From Fasciola hepatica (lineage: Eukaryota; Platyhelminthes; Trematoda; Plagiorchiida; Fasciolidae): DNA of 64,000 nucleotides. The DNA lies in contig CANUEZ040000129.1 of NCBI GenBank assembly GCA_948099385.1, forward strand, positions 8,314,501 through 8,378,500, read 5' to 3'. The notes beneath the pieces were generated by a model, which did not search any database, was not told the origin of the DNA, and was given only the letters and a program-made list of their open reading frames with translations. A program made the translations under genes and the position numbers. Positions within the stretch are counted from its first letter, which is position 1. The number at the start of each line of letters is the position of its first letter. This document shows, piece after piece, positions 32,261-45,739 of the stretch.

Positions 32261-32899
32261 AGGAGTGATCACTCACTCACTTCCTGTGGGCTCTCTTTTT
32301 TTCAAAATAATCCACCTGAATCCACCCGTTACTAGCTATCTCCACCAGGCTAAATGAGACCAATTACATTTGCTTGTGCTTACCAAGATTTAGGATAAAT
32401 TTTTCCTATCTTGCTAACCACAAACGGTAACAGACAAACTTTATCCTATATTAAGTCCCTGTCCCCATATGATCACGCCTAAAAATACTTCCGTTGAGTG
32501 TGCAAAACAAAAATAAATATCCCGAAAGAAACAGCAAATCTCGAAACTACAACACACCTTTCTGGAAACCAAAATTCCTCGTTATATATACAATAAGTTC
32601 ACCCATCTCGAGATGTCATCTTCCATCCGGAGCGGACAAAGAAGAAGCAAGAGTAAAATGCTTTGCTCAACCCCAAAACGGTAGAGATTTTGGATGCTAT
32701 ATTGAAACATGGAAACCCTTGATTCACTTCAGCTATTTCTTATGTTTTCTGCAACAATACATATGTAAACAAAGCATAAAACATATCGGAGGCTTTCATT
32801 GTGTTTTTCCCATCCTTTTTGACGAACGAGTTCTCTGAAGTTATTCCGATCCTGACACCTAACCCCTCAGAAAATCTGTCTACGGTGTCTTTTCATTTA

Positions 32900-34440
32900 A
32901 AAGGTATATCATTTCTGTGATCAAGTATTAGACTGCCAAACCACCCGGGGCCTGATGATTTACCTACGGTCTTTTTCCGGATGGGCAGACCCGATATTCC
33001 TTTTACATTGTCAAACATTTTATTCATCTATGCAGTGTATTTTGTATCCCAACCATTAGAAGACCTCTGTTATTATACTCATTTATATAGAGGATCATGG
33101 CAAGATCCAGCAAGCTATAAACCATCCAGTCACATCCCAGTTGTCTCAAGTATCATAAAAAGACTGAATAAGACCGAGCTTACAAAACGTTTTTGGGAAA
33201 AATCTTACAAATACGGCCCAGCATGGTTTTCTTAAAAGGCGCTCATGTTCCACTTATATGACTGATTTTATGAATCTCACAATAAAGGCTGTTAACAACG
33301 GCGAGTGGATGAATTGAATTTTTCTCGATACCACCAGAGCTTTAAACCGAGCTTTTCATTTTCTATTTTAGCCAAAGCAAAACATAATGGCAATATTGAC
33401 CTTTATATTTGTGGCTGTCACCTTATTTGTCCTCTCTCTATCAGGTGGTGAGAGTAAAAAGCATAATGTTACTACCAAAAGCTGTAACTAGCAGAGTCTT
33501 TCGAGGTAACTTCTTAGGACCAGTACTCTCTCCAAAGTATGTGTACGAAATATTCGGAGTAGTCCGTCACGGAATTTCTTTTCTCTTTGCAGATGGTGCA
33601 AAACTTTGTTATACTTTTGACCCTTAATCTTTGAACATTACAGTTAGTAACGAGCTGCATGACCTTGCTCAACTAGGGGCTTGCGCTACTACTTGGTTGA
33701 GGTTTTCCGCTGAAAAAAGCAGAATTCTAACCTGTAAATGTACCTTACCGACAGGGCTGCTTATCATAGATGGTCAAATAATTTCAAACAATACATCAAC
33801 ACGAGGTTTGGGTTTTCAATACTCTTGCCCGGAACACACTGCTGTTCGGGTTTCGAGGAATCGAAGGCTGATTGGATTGATTTATAGAACATTTCTACTG
33901 CAAGAAAGCAAACTCAGTGGCCGTGAGACCCACGTCAGACCACTTTTGGAGTACCAGTCAAAAGCTCATCCCAGTGTGCGACAGTGTGACCGAATATCCA
34001 ATGGGAATATACGAAAGATATTGTCAAAGCGATTCCTAGGTTATTCCTTGAAACTGAACTACAAGCAACGCTGCAGTCCTCCCCGTCTAGATCCTCTGCG
34101 GCTACGAACAGTAAAAATTACTGTCGTTATTTCATAAACTCACTAGGCATCAGGTTTGTGGCTCACCACCAGCACTCAGTTTAATTACCTACTTTCGGCA
34201 CTCATAACGGCAAGGCAGTTTCTCTGCAGCTGTCCCAAATTCCAAGACAAGCATTCGGTCTAATTTCTTCATAGTGAGGTCCATCTCAATTCGGAATGAA
34301 AGATGAATAGAAGTCTGCTCACCCGACCACTCGTCGGCGCTTGGGAAGATGGGGGATAGATCCTTTGTAGTGCTCAAAGTGATTCATACCATCAACCCTT
34401 ACATCACGGCTAATAGGGCTTATGAAATAGGTCTAAACTT
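32900..34440 (+). pseudogene. LINE-A reverse transcriptase and C-terminus
   Basis: Motifs in order: NHPGPDDLPTVFF near 32940; YRGSWQDPASYKPSSHIPVV near 33088-33150 (the KKGSRxDPxNYRPIS block); FLDTTRALNRAFHF near 33320-33365 (motif A); VFRGNFLGPVLSPKYVYEI near 33500-33555; LFADGAKL near 33586-33612, where the catalytic FADD is FADG. Then the thumb region at 33631-34137 (FSAEKSRILTC, LRFVRPLLEY-like LLEYQSKAHPS, RFLGYSLKLNYKQR) and a C-terminus with INPYITANRAYEIGLNF near 34390-34440. Same family as LINE-B, whose end reads INPYMTFDRAYEESFEY. Confidence 0.78.
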
Positions 34441-36400
34441 TTGATAAACTTCCCACCAATAACCAATAACCCACAGCTGAGATCCAAACAGACTGCCACT
34501 TTTCTTCCGATTTCCGCACAGATTGGTTTTATCGGTTGGTTTTTCATAAAGGTCGACCACCGGAGAAGATTTCGAATTATCTAGCCGCTCAGTAAGCTGC
34601 AAATTTGTTTCTATCTTCCTATAGTTGTATGTACCATATTACGGGCATCTGACACCACATAACCACGAAAATTGGTGAACTGCAGACGGACTTCACAAAG
34701 GGATTTCTTGCATTATTCCCCAAGTCAATATCCAAAAACTCCTCGAGATGTACCACTAATACTCTCCTCGTCGCTTTTCAAACTCCAGTTAATTTCTGCT
34801 CATTGTCGTTCAACCCTCCATGCAATTTGGTAGATAAAATACCGCCCAAATCCGAGCAGGTGAATTTTGCTTTCTATTGTCTTTCTGCTGACATTTCATG
34901 ACCAGCATTTTCGCCAAGCATAAAAAGCCGAGGGTCACTTACACCCTTCATCGTGTTTATCATATGCATGAGTTTCAGCTCCTGGTCCCCAGTCCAGCTT
35001 CTTGGAATTTAATGAAATGTTTTTGCATCCTTTCAAAAAGTCTCTCGTGAGTTTTCGCAATGGTTATTTTACTGTACTTTCAGCAGAGCAGTAATCGGCA
35101 ATCCTGCGAGCGGAGAACATTAAACTCGTCTTATTGCCTATTGTCCCCCTCACCAGTTTCGAATTCGATAGACGTTTGACTGCAGTTATCCTGAAATCTT
35201 TTTACGATCGTGATTTGTTTGGCTCGATCTCATTATCCAGTCATTTCTAACATCTTCCTCACCAATGTTTTGCGCAATTCGGAGCTTACCTCAACCAGTT
35301 GTAGACCTAATTTGGCCATTCACTTTGCTCCAACTTGTACACTATGAATACAGTTTTGTCCAGTTCAGTGTATTTGAATGACCTGTAACTTTGATCATGC
35401 GTGTTGCATGCTTATCATCCATTTGCGAGAAATAAACCATTGCCATTACTAATAGACGGGTGGTAACCAGGACACTCCACCATTTGAGGAACTGAGCATC
35501 ATCCATCAACCTAGACGTCATTTCAGTTAACGAGACGCGGCTGGCCTGACAGTTCCAATCAAATCATGTAGGGATCACTGAATGTCTCAGCTCCTCTAGT
35601 CCCAACCGGCCCTAACGTTGTACCGGAAGCTTAACTTCTATCCATCAGGCCATCCTAGAGACTGTTCTACAAACATCATGACCTGGGTCAAGCAAGTGAC
35701 TCGCTTTGGTTGCCAATCCCCACCAGCAACCATGCAAACATCTGAGGCTCTATTTACTGTTCTCCTGAACGATTGACAACCGCAATCGGCACCGTTGTTA
35801 GCGCACTTATTGCAGCTTTAGGCCACCCCGTGAACATCAGCCTCATTACGGACGACTCTGACTATCCTTAGATATACCGACCATCCAACACGACCCCGCC
35901 TCCTCTATCTGACTTTTTCTCAGGTATTCTCGAAAAAGGCTGGAATGCTGCACGATGACCCAATAGAGGCCGGCATGTTCTTGGCTTAGTCTGCTAGCTA
36001 CGCCCACCTAACTTCAAAGTGGTGTTCACTCATCTACTCCCGGGATATCCCCCACAAGGCAGTCGCCTTGATGCTCAACTGTCTCCTTAATACCCCCCTT
36101 CTCTTAACAACATCAATCTTGGTATCCACTGCTTTTTGGGACCTACGGCCAAAAATGACTTACGTCGCGGCTCGTGATGCATTCTTTCCGGCCTCCGACG
36201 CTCAGATTACTGCTGACCTCTGTGTCATGCCTGCGTGAACAGCCACCCAAATGGCTTCAGTTCAGCCCCCACCCCAGTCACTCAGTGTCAGATTCCAAGA
36301 ATATCAGGAACTGAGCTCCAGCTGCTAAGCCAGAAGAGCAAACGCCATCAGACAAAAGACTTCTCCTTTGCGGTGGGCGTGCTTAGGGCTAAAACCAGTC
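34441..36400. other. unassigned, probably decayed LINE-D 5' part
   Basis: No domain I can support. Composition is pyrimidine-rich on the + strand from about 35700. It lies upstream of the LINE-D reverse transcriptase in the right orientation to hold its endonuclease, but I see no motif. Confidence 0.3.
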
Positions 36401-37700
36401 CGGTGAAATAAGTAACGGAAAGCAGCGGGCACCCGCTCTAAAACATCCTAACAAAACTGTGCTTTTCTATAGTTCACTGCGCAAAGGACTTCAAGGTTTC
36501 AACAAGGATTCCCCCAAATTTGTGGTATGTTGCTCTACCACTGATGGCGCAAGTTTGCTAATCAACGAAGCATTTACTTCCAAATTCTCCTCCCTGCCCA
36601 CACTTTGTTCCAAAATCCACCCACCTGGTATACCTGTCATTTCCGCTGTTGCTTTCGCCATCAATAATTTAACATTATTCCACGTAAGCAAGTTGGTCCT
36701 CAGCACCAGGCCCTCACCAAAGCCCGGGTCAATAGGAATGCGGATGGCGCCTTTCCGTTTCGGTGGCCCCGATTTAATTTGGTAGCTGCCCAACTTATTT
36801 TCACGTTCAGTGGAAAACAATGTAGTGTTACAGCAGAGAAAGATCAACGTCACTCTCTGTTTTGCTGCATAGCCCTAAGAACTACCGTCCCAATAACCGA
36901 GCCCTCACGGCAAGTGAAATGATAGTTATTCATTAGGTCCCAACTGGCTGACTGTCTCCTGTTCAAAGGACTACTGAATCCAGGGAGCTTGGCCAAAGTG
37001 GCTTCCTTTAAATCCCAAACTCAGCTATTACTGACAGAAAGTCATTATTCATTCTCCGCTTAGATATGCCAGAAGCCTTTGGCCGGGAGCCTTACCAACG
37101 CCTTTTCATCAAACTTAAATCTTGGGGACTATTTGATCTATTCTTGTTACGTGGCTTCCTACTTATCAGCTCCCTTAGAGGTCTTACTTGTCACTTGGAG
37201 CTTATCTGCCAGGGGTACGGAAAAATAGTGTGATTCAAGGCAGTGTTCGTGGACCGCTGCCGTCTCTTGCATATGCCAAAGATTTTCCGCGTGATATAAT
37301 GATGAAAACAAGAATTGTGTATTTCGTATGAGTCTGATATGTGCTGTGGTACTCTACGGATTTCACGTACTCCGCCATTTTCTTTTTGCGGTAAAGTACA
37401 GGATTCTTGTTTCACCAAATATAAAAATACACGGCTTCAGCGCATCCGCACGTGATCACTACAGATTGTTCTCTACGCACTGCTTGTGAGCTCTCTATGA
37501 ATTGTGGCAATAAATACAGAACTCATGCAATCCCATACGCTACTTCTATTGCACACACCGCGACTCGGCAGTCAAATGTGGAATTATTATGATCCATTCA
37601 GACGACGTCCAACCGCCTGTCCACAAGCTGAGTCGAACCCAACTTCAGAGAAACTTCATGTAAATGGTTTTATGGCAATCCGCTGAACATTGTGGGCACG
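36400..37700 (+). pseudogene. LINE-D reverse transcriptase remnant
   Basis: Reads SPKFVVCCSTTDGASLLINE and EAFTSKFSSL near 36510-36590, then RPSPKPGSIGMRMAPFRFGG near 36710-36770 (the KSPGPDGIPxxLxxxG block), and later VIQGSVRGPLPSLAYAKDF near 37230-37290 (the GxxQGSxLGPLLFLxYVND block). Many stops lie between. A non-LTR element of a different sequence group from LINE-A and LINE-B; clade not determined. Confidence 0.6.
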
Positions 37701-38199
37701 CAGTCGGTCGCCCTAATTCTATCTCCGTTGCACTGCATTTCTGCGCACTGGCATTTTGTTGACAGACTTCCTATTTTGTTTCTTATCTCTGTCGGGCCGT
37801 CACAATACAGCAACGCACGATTGCATGGCGCAAATGATGTCAAAGTGAGAGTTTTTAGAACTTGAAAGGTGCACGCAAACGAATTATGGGAGAAAGCTTA
37901 GACGGAATAGGACAATAACAACACCCGGTAACGAATAACCTAGGGTCAGATGGTCAACTCGGTCAATACCGACTGAAGTTAGCCCAAAAGATGGGAAAGC
38001 ATACAAATAGTACCAAAAATTATTGCTACTGTTTAGAATCCGTGCATGATTCTACGGTTTGTTGTTTATCTTTTTAAAAGAGGAATTTTCGGAGGGAAAT
38101 TTGAAGTCATTTGTGCGTCGCTCAGTATAAAAGTTACACGGATAGGAAACTCGACGGCCTACAAGCATGAACAATCATATACAAAATGCAGTAAATCAA
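37701..38199. other. no recognisable feature
   Basis: Nothing I can support. Confidence 0.4.
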
Positions 38200-40050
38200 C
38201 CGCCCGTTATGGAGGTAACCTTATGACGGTGAGAAGCCGACGGATTCTGTCATAAGGAAAGACAGCAAAATATGGAAAGAGGGAGAGGGACAGTGTTCTA
38301 GAGTGGCGATGGACAACGTGTTCAGGGGAAAGCCGGTAATCTTTGAGCCAATTGTTTACTCCAATATGTGTGTGGCATAAATTACCACCAAGGAGATAGA
38401 AATATAGTGACAAGTCGATTCGAAATGCGTCATATGACGATCGCAGAGGGAAAATGCTTGCAGAAGCGATGACGGAGTAAAGGGCTGATAAGAATTCAGA
38501 TGACCTTTTTGGTAGGCGGATCAATCGATAACAGCAGAAAGACGGCTACAGTACCAGTGAGTTCTAGAAGAACGAGGACTAGACGTCGGGATAGAGTAAA
38601 ATATATCAGCCGGCTGGGGCGGCTGTGGAAGCTGATGGTTGGATACTGGTGAATATGGAACGGAGACTTTTCTGGGGAAGAGGGCGGCTATCACAATGGT
38701 GATGAAAAGTAAGACTGCAGAAAAGCATTTAGACATATAGCAAACTGTTCTCTTTATGCTGAATTTTTCAATGTGTATCCGTGTGGAAATTTAAGACAAA
38801 TCATCATGGATGTCGTGCTACCACAGCAATTATGAAGGTGTACAGCTTGCAGAAGGGATGAAAAAATAGATGAAACTCCAGTGCACGTCGGTTATTGAAA
38901 GTTGCATCAGGTGTACTATGCAACGGTGATATATGAAAAAATATGTGCTGCATGTTTTTGAGAAGGCGGGAGTGTAACGACAGCAATATATTAAAACAAA
39001 TCAGTTAGCTTAGGTAGTGGCAAAATAAGGATGCTGGTTGCATGTAAAATAAGCAGTACATCAGCGAAGTTACTTGAAAGGCTCACCTGGAGAGAGAAGT
39101 AGACTGGCAGCATGGCGGAAAAGAAGACTGAGAAGAGCTGGTGATTATTCGGCCTTTTTGCCCCATAGTAGCGGACAGTGGTGAATGAGGAAGAGAGCAG
39201 CAGGGTGGCAAGCAGACATGGGATGAGTTGTAAGGTGATTGTAAGGGGCAATAGCTTTCAGAGATGATATGTCAGGTGAACGGTAGGGATACTCTCCATA
39301 GCCATCTTCACAGGGGATATTTTACGAAAGCACAGCTTTAAAACTGCACGAGCAGTGTACATCAGATATGTAAACACAGAGAGGACATGGTGCTGTGCAA
39401 GATCAGGATAAAGCAACTGAGAAGACTGTGTAGGTAAGCAATTGGATCGATGGGGAGAGCACATAATTCCTCGTCGCAGTGCAGACTGCTGAAGGACAAC
39501 AGACAGACATTTCAGCGCGAGACATCGTTCGCTGTTTGAGGTGAGAAATAAACGTACCACTGATCGAGTGGAAGCAGGGAGTTCTAAAATGGGGAACGGA
39601 CTTGCTATAGATAGATTGAGAGGATAATCACAAGTGAAAATCAGGGAAGGTTGCAATGAAGTGCGAAGCAAGATAGGTAATTGTTTGTATGAGCATTCTT
39701 AATGAGCTAAGGAAAGAAGGACGGTAACAGAGTATAAGAGCTACACAGCGTTTACTACCTAAGTAGAGTGTTAACTCCGCTGGGCAGGGAAAGGTGAATT
39801 ATTACGTCTATATTAGGAGCCAGATCGATGAGGAACCAGCGGTTCCAGAGCACGGAGCAAGCAACACTTTTGCAGCCCAAAAACGAGCGCAAAAAGGATG
39901 TTCTTTGCCCAGCAAGCGGAGCTGGTGGATGAGACTGGACTTGTGCTGGATGCAACCAGAAAACCACTTCTGGTGACGGGGTGCAATCCCCCAGCCTAGG
40001 TGCTTCCGCACACTGTTGTGGACTTCTTGCAGGCCTAACGTGCGCCGGCC
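38200..40050 (-). repeat. pyrimidine-rich dispersed repeat, copy B, downstream arm
   Basis: Minus strand is C/T-rich and G-poor, like copy A, with many small minus-strand frames. The R1 core part at about 40050-39800 (minus) has CCGGCGCACGTTAGG, then GGATTGCACCCCGTCACCAG and GCACAAGTCCAG, which match copy C at 56410-56520. The core is interrupted at 40050 by gypsy-3 and continues at 50341. Confidence 0.6.
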
Positions 40051-40237
40051 TGTAGTGCTATCGATTCAACACACGATTACAAAGATTGACAAAGTTGTTT
40101 ATTTGAACATGTACCAAATTTGGTGCCATCACCTGCTCCTTCCGTGTACACCGTCTGCAGGCCGTAGCGCCCCTCCAATACACACGTTATCTCATTCCAG
40201 CGTTTTGAGTTCCTCTTTTTTATGCGCTTCCGAGTAC
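40051..40237 (+). repeat. gypsy-3 5' LTR, left part
   Basis: 40172-40235 (CACACGTTATCTCATTCCAG, then CGTTTTGAGTTCC) matches 50186-50250 of the 3' LTR. The part before 40172 shows little similarity to the 3' copy, so the exact left end is inferred from the start sequence and the restored flank. Confidence 0.6.
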
Positions 40238-43140
40238 AATAATAATAATAATATTGGTACATTTCTCGGCCATGGTCGAGACGCACGCGCTAGCGCATGA
40301 TCATGGTGTAACACGTTACTCAATAAGGTGGAATATTCACAAATTCAAAGTATGAAAGTCAAGCGTATCAGCGATAGATAAACATAGCCAGCAACAGTTT
40401 GAACGGATCATTTTAATAATGGTTTGCGTTGCAGTTTCAAACCGGTTTCGAATCCGGGCTGGACGGTGGTGCGCGGTGGAGATATCGAAAAGTCGTTACC
40501 GCATCGCCAAGAACGCAATATGAACGAGAATGATGCAAGCTGAGGAAAACGGAGGCCTACTAAGGTTCTGCAGATGGAGTGAATTTTGAACAAGAAGAAA
40601 AGGAAACAAAATTGTAAAGAAGTGTTCTCGGGAAAGTCGATGCATGCAAAGAGGATAGCGATCCACGAAGACGACGCAGACCCTGAATGACAGATTTACC
40701 GGAGTTCAATAAACGGAATGAGTTTCGTAATGGAGCCGAGACCAACTTCGTGGAAGTGAACACCGGTGGATGTGGGAGAAACAGCAGTCCATAAAAAGGT
40801 GAGTTTAGATTCAGGATCAGTAACATGAACCATTCAGAAATGAGAAAGCACAAGTGGAGAGTCAATTTCCAACCGGCTACGGTTCGGGGGAAAGGTGGAC
40901 TGTGGTAACGGATAATAAAGTGGGAAATCTCCGCATGGAGTTGAGCGTTAGTATGCTGTTTCACTGAAAAAAATATATGTATATGTTGACGCATTAGCCT
41001 TCAGTGTTATTCAGCGTCATTTCTGGTAACGTACGACGTCGTATGGATATGTTTCGTCTGGCAGGGCAAAGTATGTCCTGGTGAATCAGCTGAGTGTGGT
41101 GGCACATTAGCAAGATGGGCATGAACCGGAATTTGTGTTGGTTTCTTTAGAAAAAGCTGAGCGATCTGATAAGCCGTTGGGAGTATTTCCTGTCGGATGG
41201 CTTGATTTCGGTCCCGGTTGCTATGGTAGGTTCTACTTGAGTCTCTGTCCGTACGAGTCAAAGTGGCATCCTCGGTTATCCGGTTTGGCGACTGCAATAG
41301 TGGGAGACAACGAACCTGAAATAAAGGGGGATTGCAGTCTGGACGTGGTTCTAGCTGTGGGTTATGCTGATATATGAAGACAACAAATAGTGGACTGGTT
41401 AGGTCTGTGTGAGTGAGGCACGGATGAAGTTTCATTTGAGCAGTCAATGGCACCTACTCCACATTCTAAGTAAAACAGGCTCGCAGTGGATTTGAGTTAT
41501 ACTGTTGCAGGCTAACAAAGTTGCGTACGCTGGTTTGGTAACTGTGTATGCATCCCAAGGGATTTATGATTTTGCACGTTGGCACGGAACCGCTCGGATA
41601 CTAATAGAAGACCTAGGGTCTCACGGTTTAGAGCAGTTGGAAATGATAACCCTCAATACCGTTTGCTTTTGCAGTGCGCGGTTTGGCAGCGGGGCGATAA
41701 GATAGGTTTGAAATAACATAATGTGAGTGAATGGAACTGGCACACTGTTAGCGTAGCCCTATGCTGTTACCGTCTTTTCCGATACAGTAGTTATTCTATA
41801 GTGACTAGTTTCTGAGAAGCCTTAAAGTAGAAGAAACTGTTGGGATGACAGAGGTGATACATTAGAGGCAATCGGTCACGTGCCTTGGGACGTTACCGTG
41901 AGTTCATCTATGCTCTTACTAGATGGTGCTATCGTACTGAGATTATGCTCGAGTGAGAGCAAGGAAATCTGATGTAGACATGATTGCATGTTTATCGCGG
42001 TGCTTTTTCATCGTTATCGTATTGCAAAGCAGGAAAACACTGATGTGAGGACTGGTTTTGGAGAGCCGTGAGAAATGGGAATGAGATGGGTCCGAACTTT
42101 CGTCATGGAAGCAAACTCTAACGACCTACATTCGGTGCCCATGGTAGGCGGCACAAGGGCCTGCTTCAGGTAGGGAGGTAGCATGATACACAACTACTGG
42201 CATTCAGCACGTGGCGCTCCAAGAATGATCCACACATTTTTTAGACGCTTTTATAATGGTTTTATCACAGTCAGGTATCTGGCTGTCGGAGAGGGCGGAG
42301 CTGCTTTTGGTGGGCGACCACAGCTCCCACGCCCCGGCCGAAACATGGACCGCATGTACCAAGCCGCTTTGAGGATAGGTCAACCACACCCGTCAATCTG
42401 TAGCAACACTGCAACCCGGAGACATGAGTCACATGTGACAAGGCTGGTGTGCCTGGAAGACAAAACACTGGGGTATTTTTTCTCGCTTTTGACTCCAATT
42501 TCTACTTTTTGGTGGTCATTTCTTATTGGTGGTCAACTCTGTGCAGGGAGACCATCACGACCAGGAATGTTTGCAGAAGTGCCGCGCTAACACTCGCCTT
42601 ATAAGTAAAGTCAGAACCCTCATGCCGTTTATATGGGTTAAAAAATGCAGGGGGAGGTCGAGTCAACCACAGCCTGCGATTATTCAATGAGTTTTATGTT
42701 CAACGAAACGCCAGTCTGCACAAAGATGGGGAACAACTTGCAGCACTAACAACGTGATTCGTCCGTACGATCCACAGATGGTTTGTAGTTTTGCTGGCTA
42801 AGTATCAAATGTTGTGTAGGCCAATCATGGAAGATGCTAGAGTTCTGTGATAGGGACGGAAGTTGAGCTGTGAGTGACTAATGGTGACCACCAGATGGAG
42901 GTTGAGGAGTCTGACAGGCGCTACATCTTGGGTTTGAGACAAAGGCGAAGACTAGGTAAAAACAGCACTGGGAATGTTTAAAGACTACCTTTCATGCTTC
43001 CAGTGGTATTTCGTGTAATCAAATACGACTTCTGATGCACTGGCCTCAGGCATGAGAGTTTCTATATTTAGGCATTGTGGCCTGGTATGTTTACGCTTTG
43101 GTGCATGATGTGGCGCATCCTAGATTATCAAGGGTTTTGG
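40238..43140. other. insert within gypsy-3 LTR; (AAT)n and pyrimidine-rich minus strand
   Basis: Starts with (AAT)n at 40238-40255. Read on the minus strand this would be an (ATT)n tail, as expected for the 3' end of a LINE in that orientation (LINE-B), but the distance to the LINE-B coding end at 43141 is too long for a simple 3' UTR, so something else is included. 40560-41450 is pyrimidine-rich on the minus strand, like the R1 family. A + strand frame at 42183-42590 is not recognised. Confidence 0.4.
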
Positions 43141-45423
43141 TCAGTATTCAAAGCTTTCCTCATAAGCCCTATCAAAAGTCATGTAAGGATTTATAAGAGC
43201 AATCAGTTTTTGGATGTCCAGAGCTACGTATAGTCTAGACTTAAACATAATTAGGGAATCAAGGGAACGGATGTCTGCTTGGAGTTTATTCCGCCAAGTT
43301 GCATATTTCAAAAGGAAGAAGTTTTGCCTTAAGGATTTTCGAGAAGTAGGGATCATTATACGGTGTTCTCTATTGCGCAGCTGATGTGTCGAGTTTATAC
43401 TGAACTGAACTTGGCAAGAGGATACAGTTTGTTTGTGGAGCAAAGTAAAAAATATGCAAGGTTGAGTTTTATTCTCCTAAGCCACAGAGGATCAAGTCGC
43501 AGGAGTGTACACCGCTGTCTGTAGTTCAGGGTCGTAGAAAGCCCAAAAGGTTTTTTGGTAAATCGACGTTGTACATTCTCAATGTCGATAATGTCACGTT
43601 TATGCATATTTGAGAACACAAGTGTACAGTATTCTAGGGTTGGACGAATGTGAGTTTTGTATATCTCTAACTTACTGTTCATGAGAAAATTTCTCAGCAA
43701 CAAGCCAAGTGACTTGTTCGCCCGTGCAGTTGTTTAGGAAAAGTGTTCTGAGAAATTGAAAGTGTAACAATATTGCAGTCTGAGTTCTCTTTTTGTAGAG
43801 GAGTATGGGAGTGAGACACCGCCGAGCTTAAGCGTATCATAAGGAATGTTGCAGTTTGGAGTGAGATAACTGCTTTTGTTCACTGAAAATTCCATTTTCT
43901 CGCAATCTAACCAAGAGGATAATGACTGTACGTCGGCCATGATGTTATTCAGTGCTACAAGTAGGTTTCCTCGTTCGAATTGGTAGACTATCTTCATATC
44001 GTTGTCAAACAAGAACCTTTCGCCATAAGTGATGACATTGCAAGTACCATTTATATACAGCAAAAAGAGCGGCGGTCCTAGAACACTACCTTCGATAACC
44101 CCGCTGTTTACTGGGTGGAGGTCTGACATCTGGCCGTTGATGCAGGTAGCTTGGTGACGGTCTTGTAGGTAGGATTTAAACCAACTGATTAGGGGGTTTT
44201 CAATCCCGTATCCTCTAATCGTTTTGAGCTACTGCAGATGTGGCACTCTGTCGAAGGCTTTTGTCATATCAAGGTAGATGATGATAAGTGCTCTGTCTTT
44301 GTCAGCAGCTGTTGTTACCAAATGCAGAAAGTCAACTTGGCAGGTTAAACACGACGTGATATGAGAAATCCGTGCTGTCTTGGGCTGATGAGCTTATGTG
44401 CAGAAAGATACTTGGTCTGGTAGTGTTTCACAACTTTTTCTAGCAGCCTCGAGATCATTGGCGTATGAATAATCGAGCGGTAGTTTGCAATGTCATGCAC
44501 TGCACCTTTTTTGTGCCTGGGGATAATGTAGATTTCTTCCACTGGCTGGAGAAGGTCCTGGTTTGCAGAGGTAGATTGTATGGGTTTAGTAGTAGGAGGG
44601 AAATATCCGGGCCGCCAAGAGCGAATATTGCTGATGGCAGGTCGTCAAGTCCAGGTTAATAGGTCGGTCTGAAAGTGTGGATGTATCTATTTATATCAGT
44701 GGTGGTAACGGTGAGAGAACTGAGTGGAGAATTCGTGACAGATGGGGTGACAGCCTGGGCACACACTGGACAGAGACACGGTGGTTGTGGAGAAAGTAAT
44801 AAATGTGTCAGCTATCTTTCGAGGTTAGGTTATGAGATTATTCAAATGGATGATCTGTTTTATGCATCGAGTTGATTGCGGGGCACTAGCCATGTGCAGC
44901 CGGGCTAGCTCTTGAGCTTTGTTTGGGTGGCGTAACGCTTTGGTTTCTTGCCTTAGTCGTAGGTCACGGGCCTTGCGGTGGATTTCGTGGTAGAGGGGTT
45001 CCAGTCTGAAGACTGCAGAAAGTCTGTATTTCGTTGGTACTGCCGTCAAAGCTCGTCGTGTTTCTGCTTCAGCCTGGTTATATGGTAACCTGCTGGTCTG
45101 GAAGGATAGTAGGGGCGTGATATGTTTTCGATGCAAGAGTGTAAGTTTGAGTAGAGGAGATCAGTGGCGTACTGGGGATTTGCTGTTAAGAAGAACGCGT
45201 CCCAGTTTCCGGGGCGAATTTGAGTGGGGATATGGTGCCATTTAAAGTGACTGAAGGAGGGACCGTTACATGGTAGGCTACCAGTACGTGGCTTGACTTG
45301 AAATCTGCAACGGACGATTTTACGGCGCTGCCTGCGTAGTCATTTAGTACGGAAGCAGAGACGTTTTTGAGACCCAGGGTAAATATCAGATCAAGGATGT
45401 TTATTTTCTGGTAGGCTGTTACA
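43141..45423 (-). pseudogene. LINE-B: CR1-like LINE, 5'-truncated
   Basis: Minus strand. Endonuclease end at 45420-45200 (ILDLIFTLGLKNVSASVLND, then FKSSHVLVAYHVT); linker at 45136-44825; RT at 44542-44345 (IYIIPRHKKGAVHDIANYRS, LISPRQHGFLISR); motif A YLDMTKAFDRVPHL near 44260; GVIEGSVLGPPLFLLYING near 44100; LFDNDMKI near 44010, where the catalytic pair reads DND; thumb and C-terminus at 43703-43141 ending in INPYMTFDRAYEESFEY. The 5' end stops abruptly at 45424 in the middle of the endonuclease, the usual product of incomplete target-primed reverse transcription, and it abuts the gypsy-3 LTR. Several frameshifts. Confidence 0.8.
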
Positions 45424-45511
45424 TACTCGCTAACGTGTCATGAACCGAGGACCAGGGGCTATAGACTCTATACGGGAGCAGGTTTTGACTTTAGCTAGGA
45501 GAATCCCAAAC
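45424..45511 (+). repeat. gypsy-3 5' LTR, right part
   Basis: TACTCGCTAACGTGTCATG to GAGAATCCCAAA matches 50252-50338 at about 85 percent by eye. Followed directly by the primer-binding site. Confidence 0.75.
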
Positions 45512-45528
45512 TGGTGAGCCCGAACGAC
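45512..45528 (+). promoter_or_regulatory. gypsy-3 primer-binding site
   Basis: TGGTGAGCCCGAACGAC, sharing the first ten bases with gypsy-2. It fixes the end of the 5' LTR. Confidence 0.7.
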
Positions 45529-45739
45529 AAGTTCATTCCACCAAGGACACTCGTAAGTCGTTCTGTCACATTTGTTCCTTTGCACGTGTACCTTTTTCCG
45601 GCATATAAACGGTAAATCTCGATATCCGCCACCGGACAACTTTTATATTTTCCTTTTATCGATACCATAAATGTTTTGCGGTTGCTGAAGTGATCCTTAT
45701 ACACCGTTTCACATTTGATGTAACACAGCACTTAAGGCT

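Noticed and set aside
42183..42590. 135-codon frame as a host gene
   Set aside because: Overlaps equally open frames on the other strand, has no known domain and lies inside an insertion within a retroelement LTR.
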